A DNA stretch of 6,766 nucleotides from Candidatus Moraniibacteriota bacterium (GTDB taxonomy: Bacteria; Patescibacteriota; Minisyncoccia; Moranbacterales; UBA9337): NCBI GenBank assembly GCA_003510795.1, contig DOKP01000036.1, positions 969 through 7,734 on the forward strand. Direction: 5' to 3'. A model generated the notes under the pieces. That model saw only the letters and a list, made by a program, of their open reading frames with translations. It was not told where the DNA came from and made no database searches. This document shows, one piece after another, positions 1-4,895 of this stretch. The stretch's first letter is position 1. Each line of letters starts with the position of its first letter. The translations under genes were made by a program, and so were the position numbers.

Positions 1-84
1 ACGCTTCGCGATAAGCCCCTATTATTTCAAAACAACTTCGCACATTAAGATACCACAAAAAAGTAGCCAGTAAACCACAAAAAC

Positions 85-113
85 TTGAAAAAAAATAGTT
101 TCAATGCTACACT
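85..113 (+). promoter_or_regulatory. Extended -10 promoter for the amidohydrolase gene
   Basis: A -35 box TTGAAA (85-90) is followed by a 17-bp spacer and a -10 box TACACT (108-113), with an extended -10 TG at 105-106. Transcription would start near 120, giving a leader of about 100 nt before the ATG at 217. The same TGC-TA...T layout with a 17-bp spacer recurs at 1635-1663 and 4867-4895, which supports the call. Bases 1-84 show no gene or other clear signal. Confidence 0.55.
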
Positions 114-144
114 TTAATTGATAAATTAACTTTACAATCAGGCA

Positions 145-165
145 ATTCAATAAATTTTATTGAAT
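145..165. promoter_or_regulatory. 21-bp perfect palindrome in the leader
   Basis: Two perfect 10-base arms, ATTCAATAAA (145-154) and TTTATTGAAT (156-165), flank a single T. It lies about 25 bp downstream of the predicted transcription start and about 50 bp before the ATG of the hydrolase. It could be an operator for a dimeric repressor or a weak AU-only hairpin in the mRNA. The sequence is nearly all A/T, so chance is a real alternative. Confidence 0.4.
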
Positions 166-216
166 ATTTTTTGGTCTCTCGTTATTGAATTAATTAAAAA
201 AATTATATATATCCTT

Positions 217-1026
217 ATGATGATAGACATACATACTCATGTTTTTAGCGAACATCTTTGGAATACATATCAGAAGAAAAGCAAAAAGCTTGTGAGTAAG
301 ATAATTTCCATCCCCTACTTCAACAAAGAAAGCAAAGACATTCCCAAGATACCTGACATTGAGGAGTTATTAGAATTTACCGATACTCATCCCAATGTTT
401 ATGCACTGGGCAGTATCGACATGGATGATGAAATAGAGAAGCAACTGGCTAGACATGAAGAACTACTTAAAGAAGGCCGCATCGTAGGCATAAAACTTTA
501 TCCGGGCTACCAGCATTTTTATCCGTATGAAAAAAAAGTTATAAAAATCGCCCAGCTTTGCGAAAAGTATAATAAACCATTAGTTTTTCATTCGGGAGAT
601 TTATTTGATCCGGATAACAAAGCCATTTTAAAATACTCCCATCCAATCCACATCGACGAGCTAGCGCGAAAGTGTCCGAAAACTAAAATAATAATTTCCC
701 ACTTTGGCTTCCCTTACTATATGGAAACTACCAATGTTGCGACTGCCAATGATAATGTCTATGTCGACATATCTGCTATTGTGGTAGAATTTAGCACTTC
801 CAAAGAAACGAGAAATTTACAAAAACAATGTTTAAAAGATCTTCAAAGAGTTTTCACTTATTACCCTCTCATGAAAGAAAAGGTAATGCTTGGGACTGAC
901 TTTGGAGGAGATGAAACGCCCCTCAGTCTCGTAAAACCTTATATAAAAATAATAAAAAAGTTTTTAAACAAATCCCAACAAGAAAACGCTTTTCATAAGC
1001 TGGCGGAAAAATTATATTTTAATTAA
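217..1026 (+). CDS. Amidohydro_2-type (COG2159-like) metal-dependent TIM-barrel hydrolase
   Basis: This 269-residue protein belongs to the amidohydrolase superfamily, whose members hydrolyse or decarboxylate small molecules at a mono- or dinuclear metal centre in a TIM barrel. Numbered from the ATG at 217, the strand-1 motif IDIHTH gives H6 and H8. K93 in VGIKLYPG, H125 in LVFHSGD, H162 in IISHFG and D228 in LGTDFG complete the usual ligand set in the usual order, so the active site looks intact. It should be cytoplasmic, since no signal peptide precedes the HxH strand. The ATG at 220 is equally plausible. An upstream TTG at 160 would add 19 hydrophobic residues, but it sits inside a palindrome and family members begin just before the HxH motif. 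No Shine-Dalgarno is visible. The substrate cannot be inferred. The family is confident, the specific activity unknown. Confidence 0.85.
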   Translation: MMIDIHTHVFSEHLWNTYQKKSKKLVSKIISIPYFNKESKDIPKIPDIEELLEFTDTHPNVYALGSIDMDDEIEKQLARHEELLKEGRIVGIKLYPGYQHFYPYEKKVIKIAQLCEKYNKPLVFHSGDLFDPDNKAILKYSHPIHIDELARKCPKTKIIISHFGFPYYMETTNVATANDNVYVDISAIVVEFSTSKETRNLQKQCLKDLQRVFTYYPLMKEKVMLGTDFGGDETPLSLVKPYIKIIKKFLNKSQQENAFHKLAEKLYFN

Positions 1027-1042
1027 AAAATTAAAAATTTCA

Positions 1043-1072
1043 GTTAAATAATGCAAAGTACTGCAATTTAAC
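1043..1072 (+). other. Intergenic hairpin between the hydrolase and the DUF5652-like gene
   Basis: GTTAAAT (1043-1049) pairs with ATTTAAC (1066-1072), and TGCA (1052-1055) pairs with TGCA (1062-1065). This makes an 11-bp stem with a two-A bulge and the 6-nt loop AAGTAC. No T-run follows, so it is not a standard intrinsic terminator. It may stabilise the 3' end of the hydrolase mRNA or belong to the palindromic repeats seen elsewhere in the window. Confidence 0.4.
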
Positions 1073-1085
1073 GGGATAAAAAAAT

Positions 1086-1289
1086 ATGAACGAATCATTG
1101 CTTAGTTTGCCTATGTTAATTTGGATTATTCCTTTGGCTATTTGGGATATTGCTTGGAAAGGATACGCTATGTGGAGAGCGGGTAAAAATGATCAGCTGG
1201 GCTGGTTTATTACAGTTTTAATTTTAAACACCGCTGGCATTTTGCCTATAATTTATTTAATATTTTTTCAAAAGAACTCTAATAAATAA
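1086..1289 (+). CDS. DUF5652-like small membrane protein
   Basis: This 67-residue protein has two membrane helices, about residues 8-24 and 41-60, joined by a short charged loop (RAGKND). The Trp-rich WDIAWKGYAMWRA segment (20-32) followed by GWF and then LNTAGILPIIYLIFF matches my memory of DUF5652, a family common in Patescibacteria and resembling the PLDc_N-type two-helix fold. The function is unknown. Both the N-terminus and the Lys-containing tail would lie on the same side of the membrane. It starts 59 bp after the hydrolase and 6 bp before the next gene, with which it is probably cotranscribed. The upstream sequence ACGGGATAAAAAAAT has no convincing Shine-Dalgarno. The family assignment comes from pattern recognition, not a search. 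Confidence 0.75.
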   Translation: MNESLLSLPMLIWIIPLAIWDIAWKGYAMWRAGKNDQLGWFITVLILNTAGILPIIYLIFFQKNSNK

Positions 1290-1295
1290 AAAAAT

Positions 1296-1631
1296 ATGCA
1301 AACATTAATTGCTATTATCCTAGTCTTCGCTTCATTATTTCTTATTGGAACATTTTCACGTTTAAATATAATTTTGCTTCTTTCAATTTGGAGTATTTTT
1401 ATAGTTTACGTTATTAATCTAAAAAAGCCCATAAAATTATACCTCAAAATGATTATTCTAATATCTCTATTTATAATAATTATAGCTTACATTCTGATTC
1501 CTAAAAAAATAACAGGATGTGGAGTTTTATCAGACGGACCAATATGTTCCAGTATTATGTGCATAGGTATACCATATAATCTATTGACGACCCCAGGGTG
1601 TATTGGGAAATACTGGCCAATCAATCCATAA
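1296..1631 (+). CDS. Small three-helix membrane protein with Cys-containing tail, unknown function
   Basis: I do not recognise this 111-residue protein. It has three hydrophobic segments, about residues 2-18, 24-41 and 49-68, followed by a polar tail. The tail holds four cysteines (C75, C84, C89, C102) and several Gly and Pro (GCG, MCIGIP, PGCIGKYW). If the N-terminus is inside, three helices put the tail outside the cytoplasm, where the cysteines could form two disulfides or bind metal; this is inference. It begins 6 bp after the DUF5652-like gene, indicating an operon, and has no Shine-Dalgarno. The composition (Ile/Leu/Lys rich, A/T codons) matches its neighbours. The clean start, stop and tight spacing support it as a real gene. 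Confidence 0.65.
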   Translation: MQTLIAIILVFASLFLIGTFSRLNIILLLSIWSIFIVYVINLKKPIKLYLKMIILISLFIIIIAYILIPKKITGCGVLSDGPICSSIMCIGIPYNLLTTPGCIGKYWPINP

Positions 1632-1634
1632 AAA

Positions 1635-1663
1635 TTGATTTTCCTCCATTTTCCTGCTAAAAT
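1635..1663 (+). promoter_or_regulatory. Extended -10 promoter for the single-helix small protein
   Basis: TTGATT (1635-1640), a 17-bp spacer and TAAAAT (1658-1663) with an extended TG at 1655-1656 form a close match to a sigma-70-type promoter. It lies just after the stop of the preceding gene and 32 bp before the next ATG, so the next gene probably has its own promoter. Confidence 0.5.
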
Positions 1664-1695
1664 AATATTTGTAAGATTTTAAATTAAAGAAAATC

Positions 1696-1926
1696 ATGTT
1701 TCATATATTAAAAAATATTATTTGGATAGTTGGATTTGTCGTAGTCGCTGGATTTGTCCTAAATTACTTCGGCTATGAAATTAATAGAAACTACTTTCAA
1801 GAAAGAAAAGGAGATTGCCAAGAAAAATTAAAAGAATGCCAATCCAAATTACTTCACGAAGGGTTAGATAATGCTAACTGCAATTTTAATTGCCTTGATC
1901 CGAAATTGATTATCAAAAGAAAATAG
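1696..1926 (+). CDS. Single-helix small membrane protein with four cysteines, unknown function
   Basis: This 76-residue protein has one membrane helix (about residues 8-25) followed by a short charged domain. The four cysteines are spaced C41-x6-C48-x13-C62-x3-C66, and the protein ends DPKLIIKRK. I recall similar small proteins with a CxFxCxDPKLIIK-type tail in Patescibacteria, all annotated as hypothetical; that is memory and was not checked. The first Cys pair lies in an amphipathic stretch (CQEKLKECQSKL) that could be a short coiled coil. With the N-terminus inside, the cysteine domain would be outside and could be disulfide-bonded. It has its own likely promoter at 1635-1663. Its 3' end is overlapped on the other strand by the non-homologous tail of the broken tatD frame, which does not cast doubt on this gene. 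Confidence 0.7.
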   Translation: MFHILKNIIWIVGFVVVAGFVLNYFGYEINRNYFQERKGDCQEKLKECQSKLLHEGLDNANCNFNCLDPKLIIKRK

Positions 1927-2522
1927 AGATATGAGTCATCCTTTCCTCTCCACCTTGTACTCAAGGGGGAGGTGCCTGAAAGGCGGAGGGGGGGTTCTTT
2001 TAGTATTTCCAATAAATCCTTATAGGCATCTGCTCGGGCGTGATCAAATTTCTTTCTTGATTTTACGCCCCAACAATGAATCACTATTGGCTTATCAACT
2101 TCATTTGCCAACCTAATAAGTTCGATCAAAATTTCAGCTTGTCTTTTTTTTATTAATTCAACATTATCTCCTTCTTTGAAGTAATGATAATCCAACCCAA
2201 TCTCCCCAATTGCTACAACTTTCTTGTTCTTGGCTAAGTCCAAATAATTTTTATAATTAAAATCTTCTTGATAATGAAAATCCTCATTATCTACAATATC
2301 TGACAAGCTATCATCAATTTTTATATGCAGAGGATAAAGACCCACTATCGCATAAACTCCCTCATTATATCGATTGGCATATTCCACCGCTCGCGCACTA
2401 GTGCGAATTTCAGCGCCAACATTAACCACCCAGACATTATTGTCTAGACATTTTTTTATCACTTCATCGCCATCATCTTTGAAAGCGTTGAAATTTACAT
2501 GAGCGTGGGAATCGATGAGCAT
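1854..2522 (-). CDS. tatD: TatD-family metal-dependent hydrolase, C-terminally truncated, probably nonfunctional
   Basis: The family are TIM-barrel metal-dependent nucleases or hydrolases of about 255-270 residues. Residues 1-176 (2522 down to 1995) look genuine: IDSHAH gives H6 and H8, AIGEIGLDYH gives E107, and KPIVIHC gives H149. After DLLEILKE the frame enters the repeat at 1945-1994 and continues as PPLRLSGTSPL and then unrelated sequence antisense to the single-helix gene, ending at residue 222. About 85 C-terminal residues are missing, including the later His (usually HCFSG) and the Asp (usually TDAP) that complete the metal site, so activity is unlikely. The missing part is not present in another frame nearby, which points to a deletion or a contig misjoin rather than a frameshift. 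The gene lies downstream of metG, a known neighbour pairing, separated by 121 bp. The start codon is formed by an 8-bp tandem repeat, without a Shine-Dalgarno. Confidence 0.8.
   Translation of the reverse strand: MLIDSHAHVNFNAFKDDGDEVIKKCLDNNVWVVNVGAEIRTSARAVEYANRYNEGVYAIVGLYPLHIKIDDSLSDIVDNEDFHYQEDFNYKNYLDLAKNKKVVAIGEIGLDYHYFKEGDNVELIKKRQAEILIELIRLANEVDKPIVIHCWGVKSRKKFDHARADAYKDLLEILKEPPLRLSGTSPLSTRWRGKDDSYLYFLLIINFGSRQLKLQLALSNPS
1945..1994. repeat. Palindromic repeat with TACT tetraloop at the tatD breakpoint
   Basis: This GC-rich island differs sharply from the flanking AT-rich sequence. CCTTG (1953-1957) and CAAGG (1962-1966) enclose the loop TACT; past one A/G mismatch the stem continues through CTCC (1948-1951) with GGAG (1968-1971). 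A second small hairpin follows, GCCT-GAA-AGGC (1974-1984), and then a G-run. On the minus strand it reads as Pro/Leu/Arg/Ser-rich nonsense appended to TatD. It has the form of a REP-like dispersed element. The T-rich stretch just after it (1995-2001) could also end transcription of the preceding plus-strand gene. Confidence 0.65.
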
Positions 2523-2561
2523 ATTAACATTTTAACACGTTAGCATATTAACATTTTAACA
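2514..2561 (-). repeat. 8-bp tandem repeat running into the tatD start codon
   Basis: Read on the minus strand from 2561, the octamers are TGTTAAAA, TGTTAATA, TGCTAACG, TGTTAAAA, TGTTAATA and TGCTCATC. At a higher level this is a perfect 20-bp direct repeat (2518-2537 and 2542-2561) with a 24-bp period. The tatD ATG (2522-2520) is the last A of the fifth unit plus TG of the sixth. Slippage would change the spacing upstream of the start. Confidence 0.75.
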
Positions 2562-2586
2562 AATAAGCAAAGAACACGGGGGTGTC

Positions 2587-2635
2587 ATTTCGACCGGATA
2601 AATTTTTGTACTCAAAAATTTAGGAGTGGAGAAAT
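2587..2635. repeat. Palindromic repeat with TACT tetraloop between metG and tatD
   Basis: A perfect 10-bp stem, TAAATTTTTG (2599-2608) and CAAAAATTTA (2613-2622), encloses the loop TACT (2609-2612). Flanking ATTTC (2587-2591) and GAAAT (2631-2635) add an outer stem. The surrounding words TGTCATTTCGACC and GTGGAGAAATCTA resemble dispersed intergenic repeats I have seen in Patescibacteria and Bacteroidetes (recall, not checked). It begins 9 nt beyond the metG stop codon in the transcribed direction and could shape the 3' end of the metG message. Confidence 0.65.
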
Positions 2636-2643
2636 CTAAAATA

Positions 2644-4077
2644 TTATCTAATCCTTTCAAACAAAATTACTCGCCCTTTAGTCTCTAAGGCTTTTTTAAT
2701 TTTCTCGGAAGTTTCTGGTAAAAATGGGGTTAACATCTGGGCAACTAAAGTTAAATCATTCAAAAGTTTTTGCATTACTTTTTTAAATTCTGTTTCATTA
2801 TTTTTTACTAGCTCCCAAGGTTTAGTATCTTCGATGTATTTATTATCCTCTCTTACAATATTCCAAATATTTTCCAAAACCTTATCCAAATCAAAATTCT
2901 CTACTAATTTAATATTAGCTCCATCAAAAATATTTTCTTTTTTCTCAATTTCTAAATCTAAATTTTCTGATAACTTTACTACCCGGCTAGTAAGATTGCC
3001 CAACCCATTTGCCAAATCAGCATTATATTTAGTAATTAATTTTTCCCAGCTAATGTCGTTATCTTCTCCGAATGTTCCTTTGGTTAAAAGTAAATATCGA
3101 GTTCCATCAATACCAAAGTTTTCTACCATTTCAGTGGGCGATATTACATTGCCAATTGATTTACTCATTTTTTGCCCATCTACTCCAATAAAACCATTAA
3201 TAAAAACTTGTTTGCTAGTTGGCAAATCGGCAGCCAATAACATCGCTTGCCACATCGCACTTTGCTGACGAAGATTGTCTTTACCGGCAATTTGAATCGC
3301 ATTAGGGGCATCAACTGTTCCCCAAAATTTTTCAAAATTATCCTGATTATCAGGCCAACCCAAGGTAGAGATATAATTAGTCAGAGCATCAAACCAAACA
3401 TACATCACCTGGTCGTCATCGCCTGGCACCGGTACGCCCCAGGGCATTTTTGTTTTTAAACGAGAAATAGAAAAATCTTCCAACCCCATTTCTACAAAAG
3501 ATTTTATTTCGTTAAATCTTTTATTAGGGACTACCAACTCAGGATTATTTTTATATAACTCTAAAAGTTTATCTTGCAAAGCGCTAAATTTAAAAAAATA
3601 ATTTTCCTCTTCGATAATTTCCAAATCTTTACCGGGATGTAGCGGACAAAATCCGTCCACTAATTCACTATCTGTTTTTTCCAATTCACAACCGACACAA
3701 TATTTTACTTTGTATTGTTTTTTATAAATATAACCGTTAGCGTCCACTCTCTTCCATAATTCCTGCGCAGCTTTTTTATGATTCTCATCAGTGGTGCGAA
3801 TGAAATTGGTATAGCTGAGTTCTAGCATTTCTTTGAGCTCATCAAATTTAGCTGCGTATTTATCTACGTATTGCTGCACCTCTATTCCCTCTTCTTGGGC
3901 TTTTTGCCAAATCTTTGAGCCATGCTCATCGGTACCGGTATTAAAAATTACTTCTTTACCCAAAATTCTTTCAAATCGAGCGCGTACATCAGCTAAAACA
4001 ATCTCGCTGGCAAAACCGATATGCGGAGCTGCATTTACATAAGGCAAAGTAGTGGTTATATAAAATTCTTTTTTCAT
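2644..4077 (-). CDS. metG: Methionyl-tRNA synthetase (compact form)
   Basis: This class I aminoacyl-tRNA synthetase charges tRNA-Met using ATP and methionine in the cytoplasm. The Rossmann fold carries HIGF at 19-22 (HIGH motif), GTDEHG at 48-53, a connective-peptide zinc site C127-x2-C130-x13-C144-x2-H147, VMYVWFDAL at 224-232, the GKDNLRQQSAMWQAML segment at 265-280 and KMSKS at 303-307. The helical anticodon-binding domain follows, with NADLANGLGNL (352-362) and NKYIEDTKPW (412-421). At 477 residues it ends after this domain and lacks the EMAPII-like tRNA-binding domain found in longer bacterial enzymes (about 650-680 residues); this compact form is common in reduced genomes. The first Met starts directly before EFYITTTLPYVN, the normal N-terminus. 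It has no Shine-Dalgarno. A promoter at 4191-4219 gives a leader of about 105 nt. All catalytic motifs are present, so it should be functional. Confidence 0.97.
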   Translation of the reverse strand: MKKEFYITTTLPYVNAAPHIGFASEIVLADVRARFERILGKEVIFNTGTDEHGSKIWQKAQEEGIEVQQYVDKYAAKFDELKEMLELSYTNFIRTTDENHKKAAQELWKRVDANGYIYKKQYKVKYCVGCELEKTDSELVDGFCPLHPGKDLEIIEEENYFFKFSALQDKLLELYKNNPELVVPNKRFNEIKSFVEMGLEDFSISRLKTKMPWGVPVPGDDDQVMYVWFDALTNYISTLGWPDNQDNFEKFWGTVDAPNAIQIAGKDNLRQQSAMWQAMLLAADLPTSKQVFINGFIGVDGQKMSKSIGNVISPTEMVENFGIDGTRYLLLTKGTFGEDNDISWEKLITKYNADLANGLGNLTSRVVKLSENLDLEIEKKENIFDGANIKLVENFDLDKVLENIWNIVREDNKYIEDTKPWELVKNNETEFKKVMQKLLNDLTLVAQMLTPFLPETSEKIKKALETKGRVILFERIR

Positions 4078-4119
4078 AGTATTTTCATTATGCTCATTAA
4101 AAATTCAACATTGATTCGA

Positions 4120-4152
4120 CCTGCCCGCAGTGCTACAACGTTTGCAGGCGGG
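4120..4152. repeat. GC-rich inverted repeat in the metG leader
   Basis: Two alternative 5-bp stems share the same arms: CCTGC (4120-4124) with GCAGG (4144-4148), or CCCGC (4124-4128) with GCGGG (4148-4152). The island is far more GC-rich than its flanks and resembles dispersed palindromes typical of these genomes. It lies inside the predicted metG leader, but nothing about it matches a T-box or another known leader. Confidence 0.45.
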
Positions 4153-4190
4153 AATTAAAAACTTGAAATTCGAAATTAATCATATCTCTA

Positions 4191-4219
4191 ATAGTATATT
4201 GAAATCCACTACTTATCAA
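4191..4219 (-). promoter_or_regulatory. Promoter for metG
   Basis: Read on the minus strand, TTGATA (4219-4214), a 17-bp spacer and TACTAT (4196-4191) fit a sigma-70-type promoter. The -10 hexamer is identical to that of csoR. It lies between the terminator of the lipoprotein gene and metG, so metG is transcribed independently, starting near 4184. Confidence 0.5.
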
Positions 4220-4230
4220 CTTTTTTAAAA

Positions 4231-4269
4231 ACAAAAAACCACCCTGCTACACGCTAGCTTGTGGGTGGC
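4231..4269 (-). terminator. Intrinsic terminator of the lipoprotein gene
   Basis: On the minus strand CCACCC (4268-4263) pairs with GGGTGG (4244-4239) around an 18-nt loop that can itself partly pair (ACA/TGT and GC/GC). TTTTTTG follows at once (4238-4232) and then more T. It starts 27 nt beyond the TGA stop of the lipoprotein gene, the expected position for a Rho-independent terminator. Confidence 0.8.
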
Positions 4270-4295
4270 ATCGCTCTAATCTCAAATATTCCCGC

Positions 4296-4616
4296 TCACT
4301 TCTTTTTAAAGACAACAAAGTATCCTACGTCGTGACCAAGTATTTGACCACGTGCCATGCCTGTTCCGTCTGAGGCCATTGCAACGACTTCTAAGCTTGG
4401 GTTATTCGCTATGAATGCAGACAATGCATTTGCAAATTTAGTTTTATTTTTCGGAAAATAATAAACATTATTTCCGTAATCAATAGGATCGACGTTAACA
4501 GGCTCAACGTCAGCAGCTTTAGGGGCTACATTTGCGGAGTTTTCTGCATTTTTGCATCCCGCTATAGCCAACATTCCCATACTGCACATAACTACCAACA
4601 AAATAAATCTTTTCAT
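4296..4616 (-). CDS. Small predicted lipoprotein, unknown function
   Basis: This 106-residue protein begins with a lipoprotein signal: MKR, a hydrophobic core (residues 4-19) and a lipobox ending IAGC with the lipidated cysteine at C21. A low-complexity Ala/Asn/Val/Pro linker (22-43) leads to a small domain of about 60 residues with YGNNVYYFP, ALSAFIANNPSLEVVAMASDGTG and HDVGYFVVFKKK. I do not recognise this domain; the alternating helix and strand pattern suggests a compact alpha/beta fold outside the membrane. The gene is monocistronic, with its own promoter (4691-4719), a strong AGGAGG ribosome site and an intrinsic terminator. That translation signal is unlike every other gene here, so it may be highly expressed or recently acquired. 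It is divergent from csoR, but nothing in the protein (no cysteine apart from C11 and C21) indicates a metal role. Confidence 0.8.
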   Translation of the reverse strand: MKRFILLVVMCSMGMLAIAGCKNAENSANVAPKAADVEPVNVDPIDYGNNVYYFPKNKTKFANALSAFIANNPSLEVVAMASDGTGMARGQILGHDVGYFVVFKKK

Positions 4617-4620
4617 ATTC

Positions 4621-4627
4621 CCTCCTT
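4621..4627 (-). promoter_or_regulatory. Strong Shine-Dalgarno site of the lipoprotein gene
   Basis: On the minus strand AAGGAGG lies 4 nt before the ATG at 4616. It fixes the start codon, which also gives a proper signal peptide. None of the other seven genes in the window has a comparable site. Confidence 0.8.
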
Positions 4628-4690
4628 TTCTCTGATTGAATTTATTTCTCTTGAAAAATTATTATCCAAAAACATTTCAAAGCATATTTT

Positions 4691-4719
4691 AAACTACCAC
4701 AAAACCTTGCAAATGTAAA
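4691..4719 (-). promoter_or_regulatory. Possible promoter for the lipoprotein gene
   Basis: Read on the minus strand, TTTACA (4719-4714), a 17-bp spacer and TAGTTT (4696-4691), with TG one base before the -10 box, form a plausible extended -10 promoter. The leader would be about 70 nt. Three 11-bp repeats end two bases upstream of the -35 box. Confidence 0.4.
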
Positions 4720-4721
4720 TA

Positions 4722-4754
4722 GCATGTACAAAGCATGTACAAAGCATGTACAAA
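4722..4754. repeat. Three perfect 11-bp direct repeats
   Basis: GCATGTACAAA occurs three times in tandem without a mismatch (4722-4732, 4733-4743, 4744-4754). Each copy contains the palindrome TGTACA. The 11-bp period is about one helical turn, so the copies lie on the same DNA face. They abut the likely -35 box of the lipoprotein promoter, the position of an activator array. Confidence 0.85.
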
Positions 4755-4762
4755 ACCATAAA

Positions 4763-4852
4763 TCCTCACTGACTATACAAAAATTGTCTTCGCGTCAGGA
4801 GTACCTTCTTCGCAAAGACACCCTCGCATTTATTGTGAGGCCTCGGTGAGGA
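4763..4852. repeat. 90-bp structured element able to fold as a three-way junction
   Basis: Terminal arms TCCTCACTGA (4763-4772) and TCGGTGAGGA (4843-4852) pair over 10 bp with one G-T. Inside, TGTCTTCGCG (4785-4794) pairs with CGCAAAGACA (4811-4820) with one mismatch, and above it AGG and CCT close the loop AGTA (4800-4803), which is TACT on the minus strand. A third stem, CCTCGCA (4822-4828) with TGTGAGG (4834-4840), has a TTTAT loop. It contains no ORF and ends 14 bp before the -35 box of csoR. It may be a REP/MITE-like element or a structured RNA; no tRNA features are present. Confidence 0.6.
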
Positions 4853-4866
4853 GTTAAAAACAATCC

Positions 4867-4895
4867 TTGACAATAATTCAGCTCTTTGCTACTAT
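4867..4895 (+). promoter_or_regulatory. Extended -10 promoter of the csoR operon
   Basis: A consensus TTGACA (4867-4872), a 17-bp spacer and TACTAT (4890-4895) with an extended TG at 4887-4888 make this the strongest promoter match in the window. Transcription should start near 4902, inside the operator dyad, with a leader of about 40 nt before csoR. Confidence 0.75.

Noticed and set aside
160..216. TTG start at 160 extending the amidohydrolase by 19 hydrophobic residues
   Set aside because: The HxH motif normally lies within the first ten residues, the TTG sits inside a palindrome, and ATG codons at 217 and 220 fit the family start.
1043..1072. Rho-independent terminator of the amidohydrolase gene
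   Set aside because: The stem is A/T-rich and is not followed by a T-run on the plus strand.
1854..1994. C-terminal 46 residues of the tatD reading frame as real protein
   Set aside because: They read through a palindromic repeat and then antisense to another gene, with no resemblance to the TatD C-terminus.
1990..2000. Frameshift explaining the tatD break
   Set aside because: The missing C-terminal motifs (HCFSG, TDAP) do not appear in any frame downstream; the sequence changes to repeat and an unrelated gene.
1931..2116. Plus-strand open frame of 61 codons
   Set aside because: It lies antisense to the genuine part of tatD and across the repeat, and has no protein-like features.
2834..4042. 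Plus-strand open frames opposite metG
   Set aside because: They are shadows of the metG coding sequence, with no start signals or recognisable domains.
4722..4754. CRISPR array
   Set aside because: The repeats are 11 bp, directly adjacent and without spacers, and no cas gene is present.
4763..4852. tRNA gene, suggested by the multi-stem fold
   Set aside because: Only two inner stems are present, with no T-loop GTTC motif, anticodon loop or CCA end.
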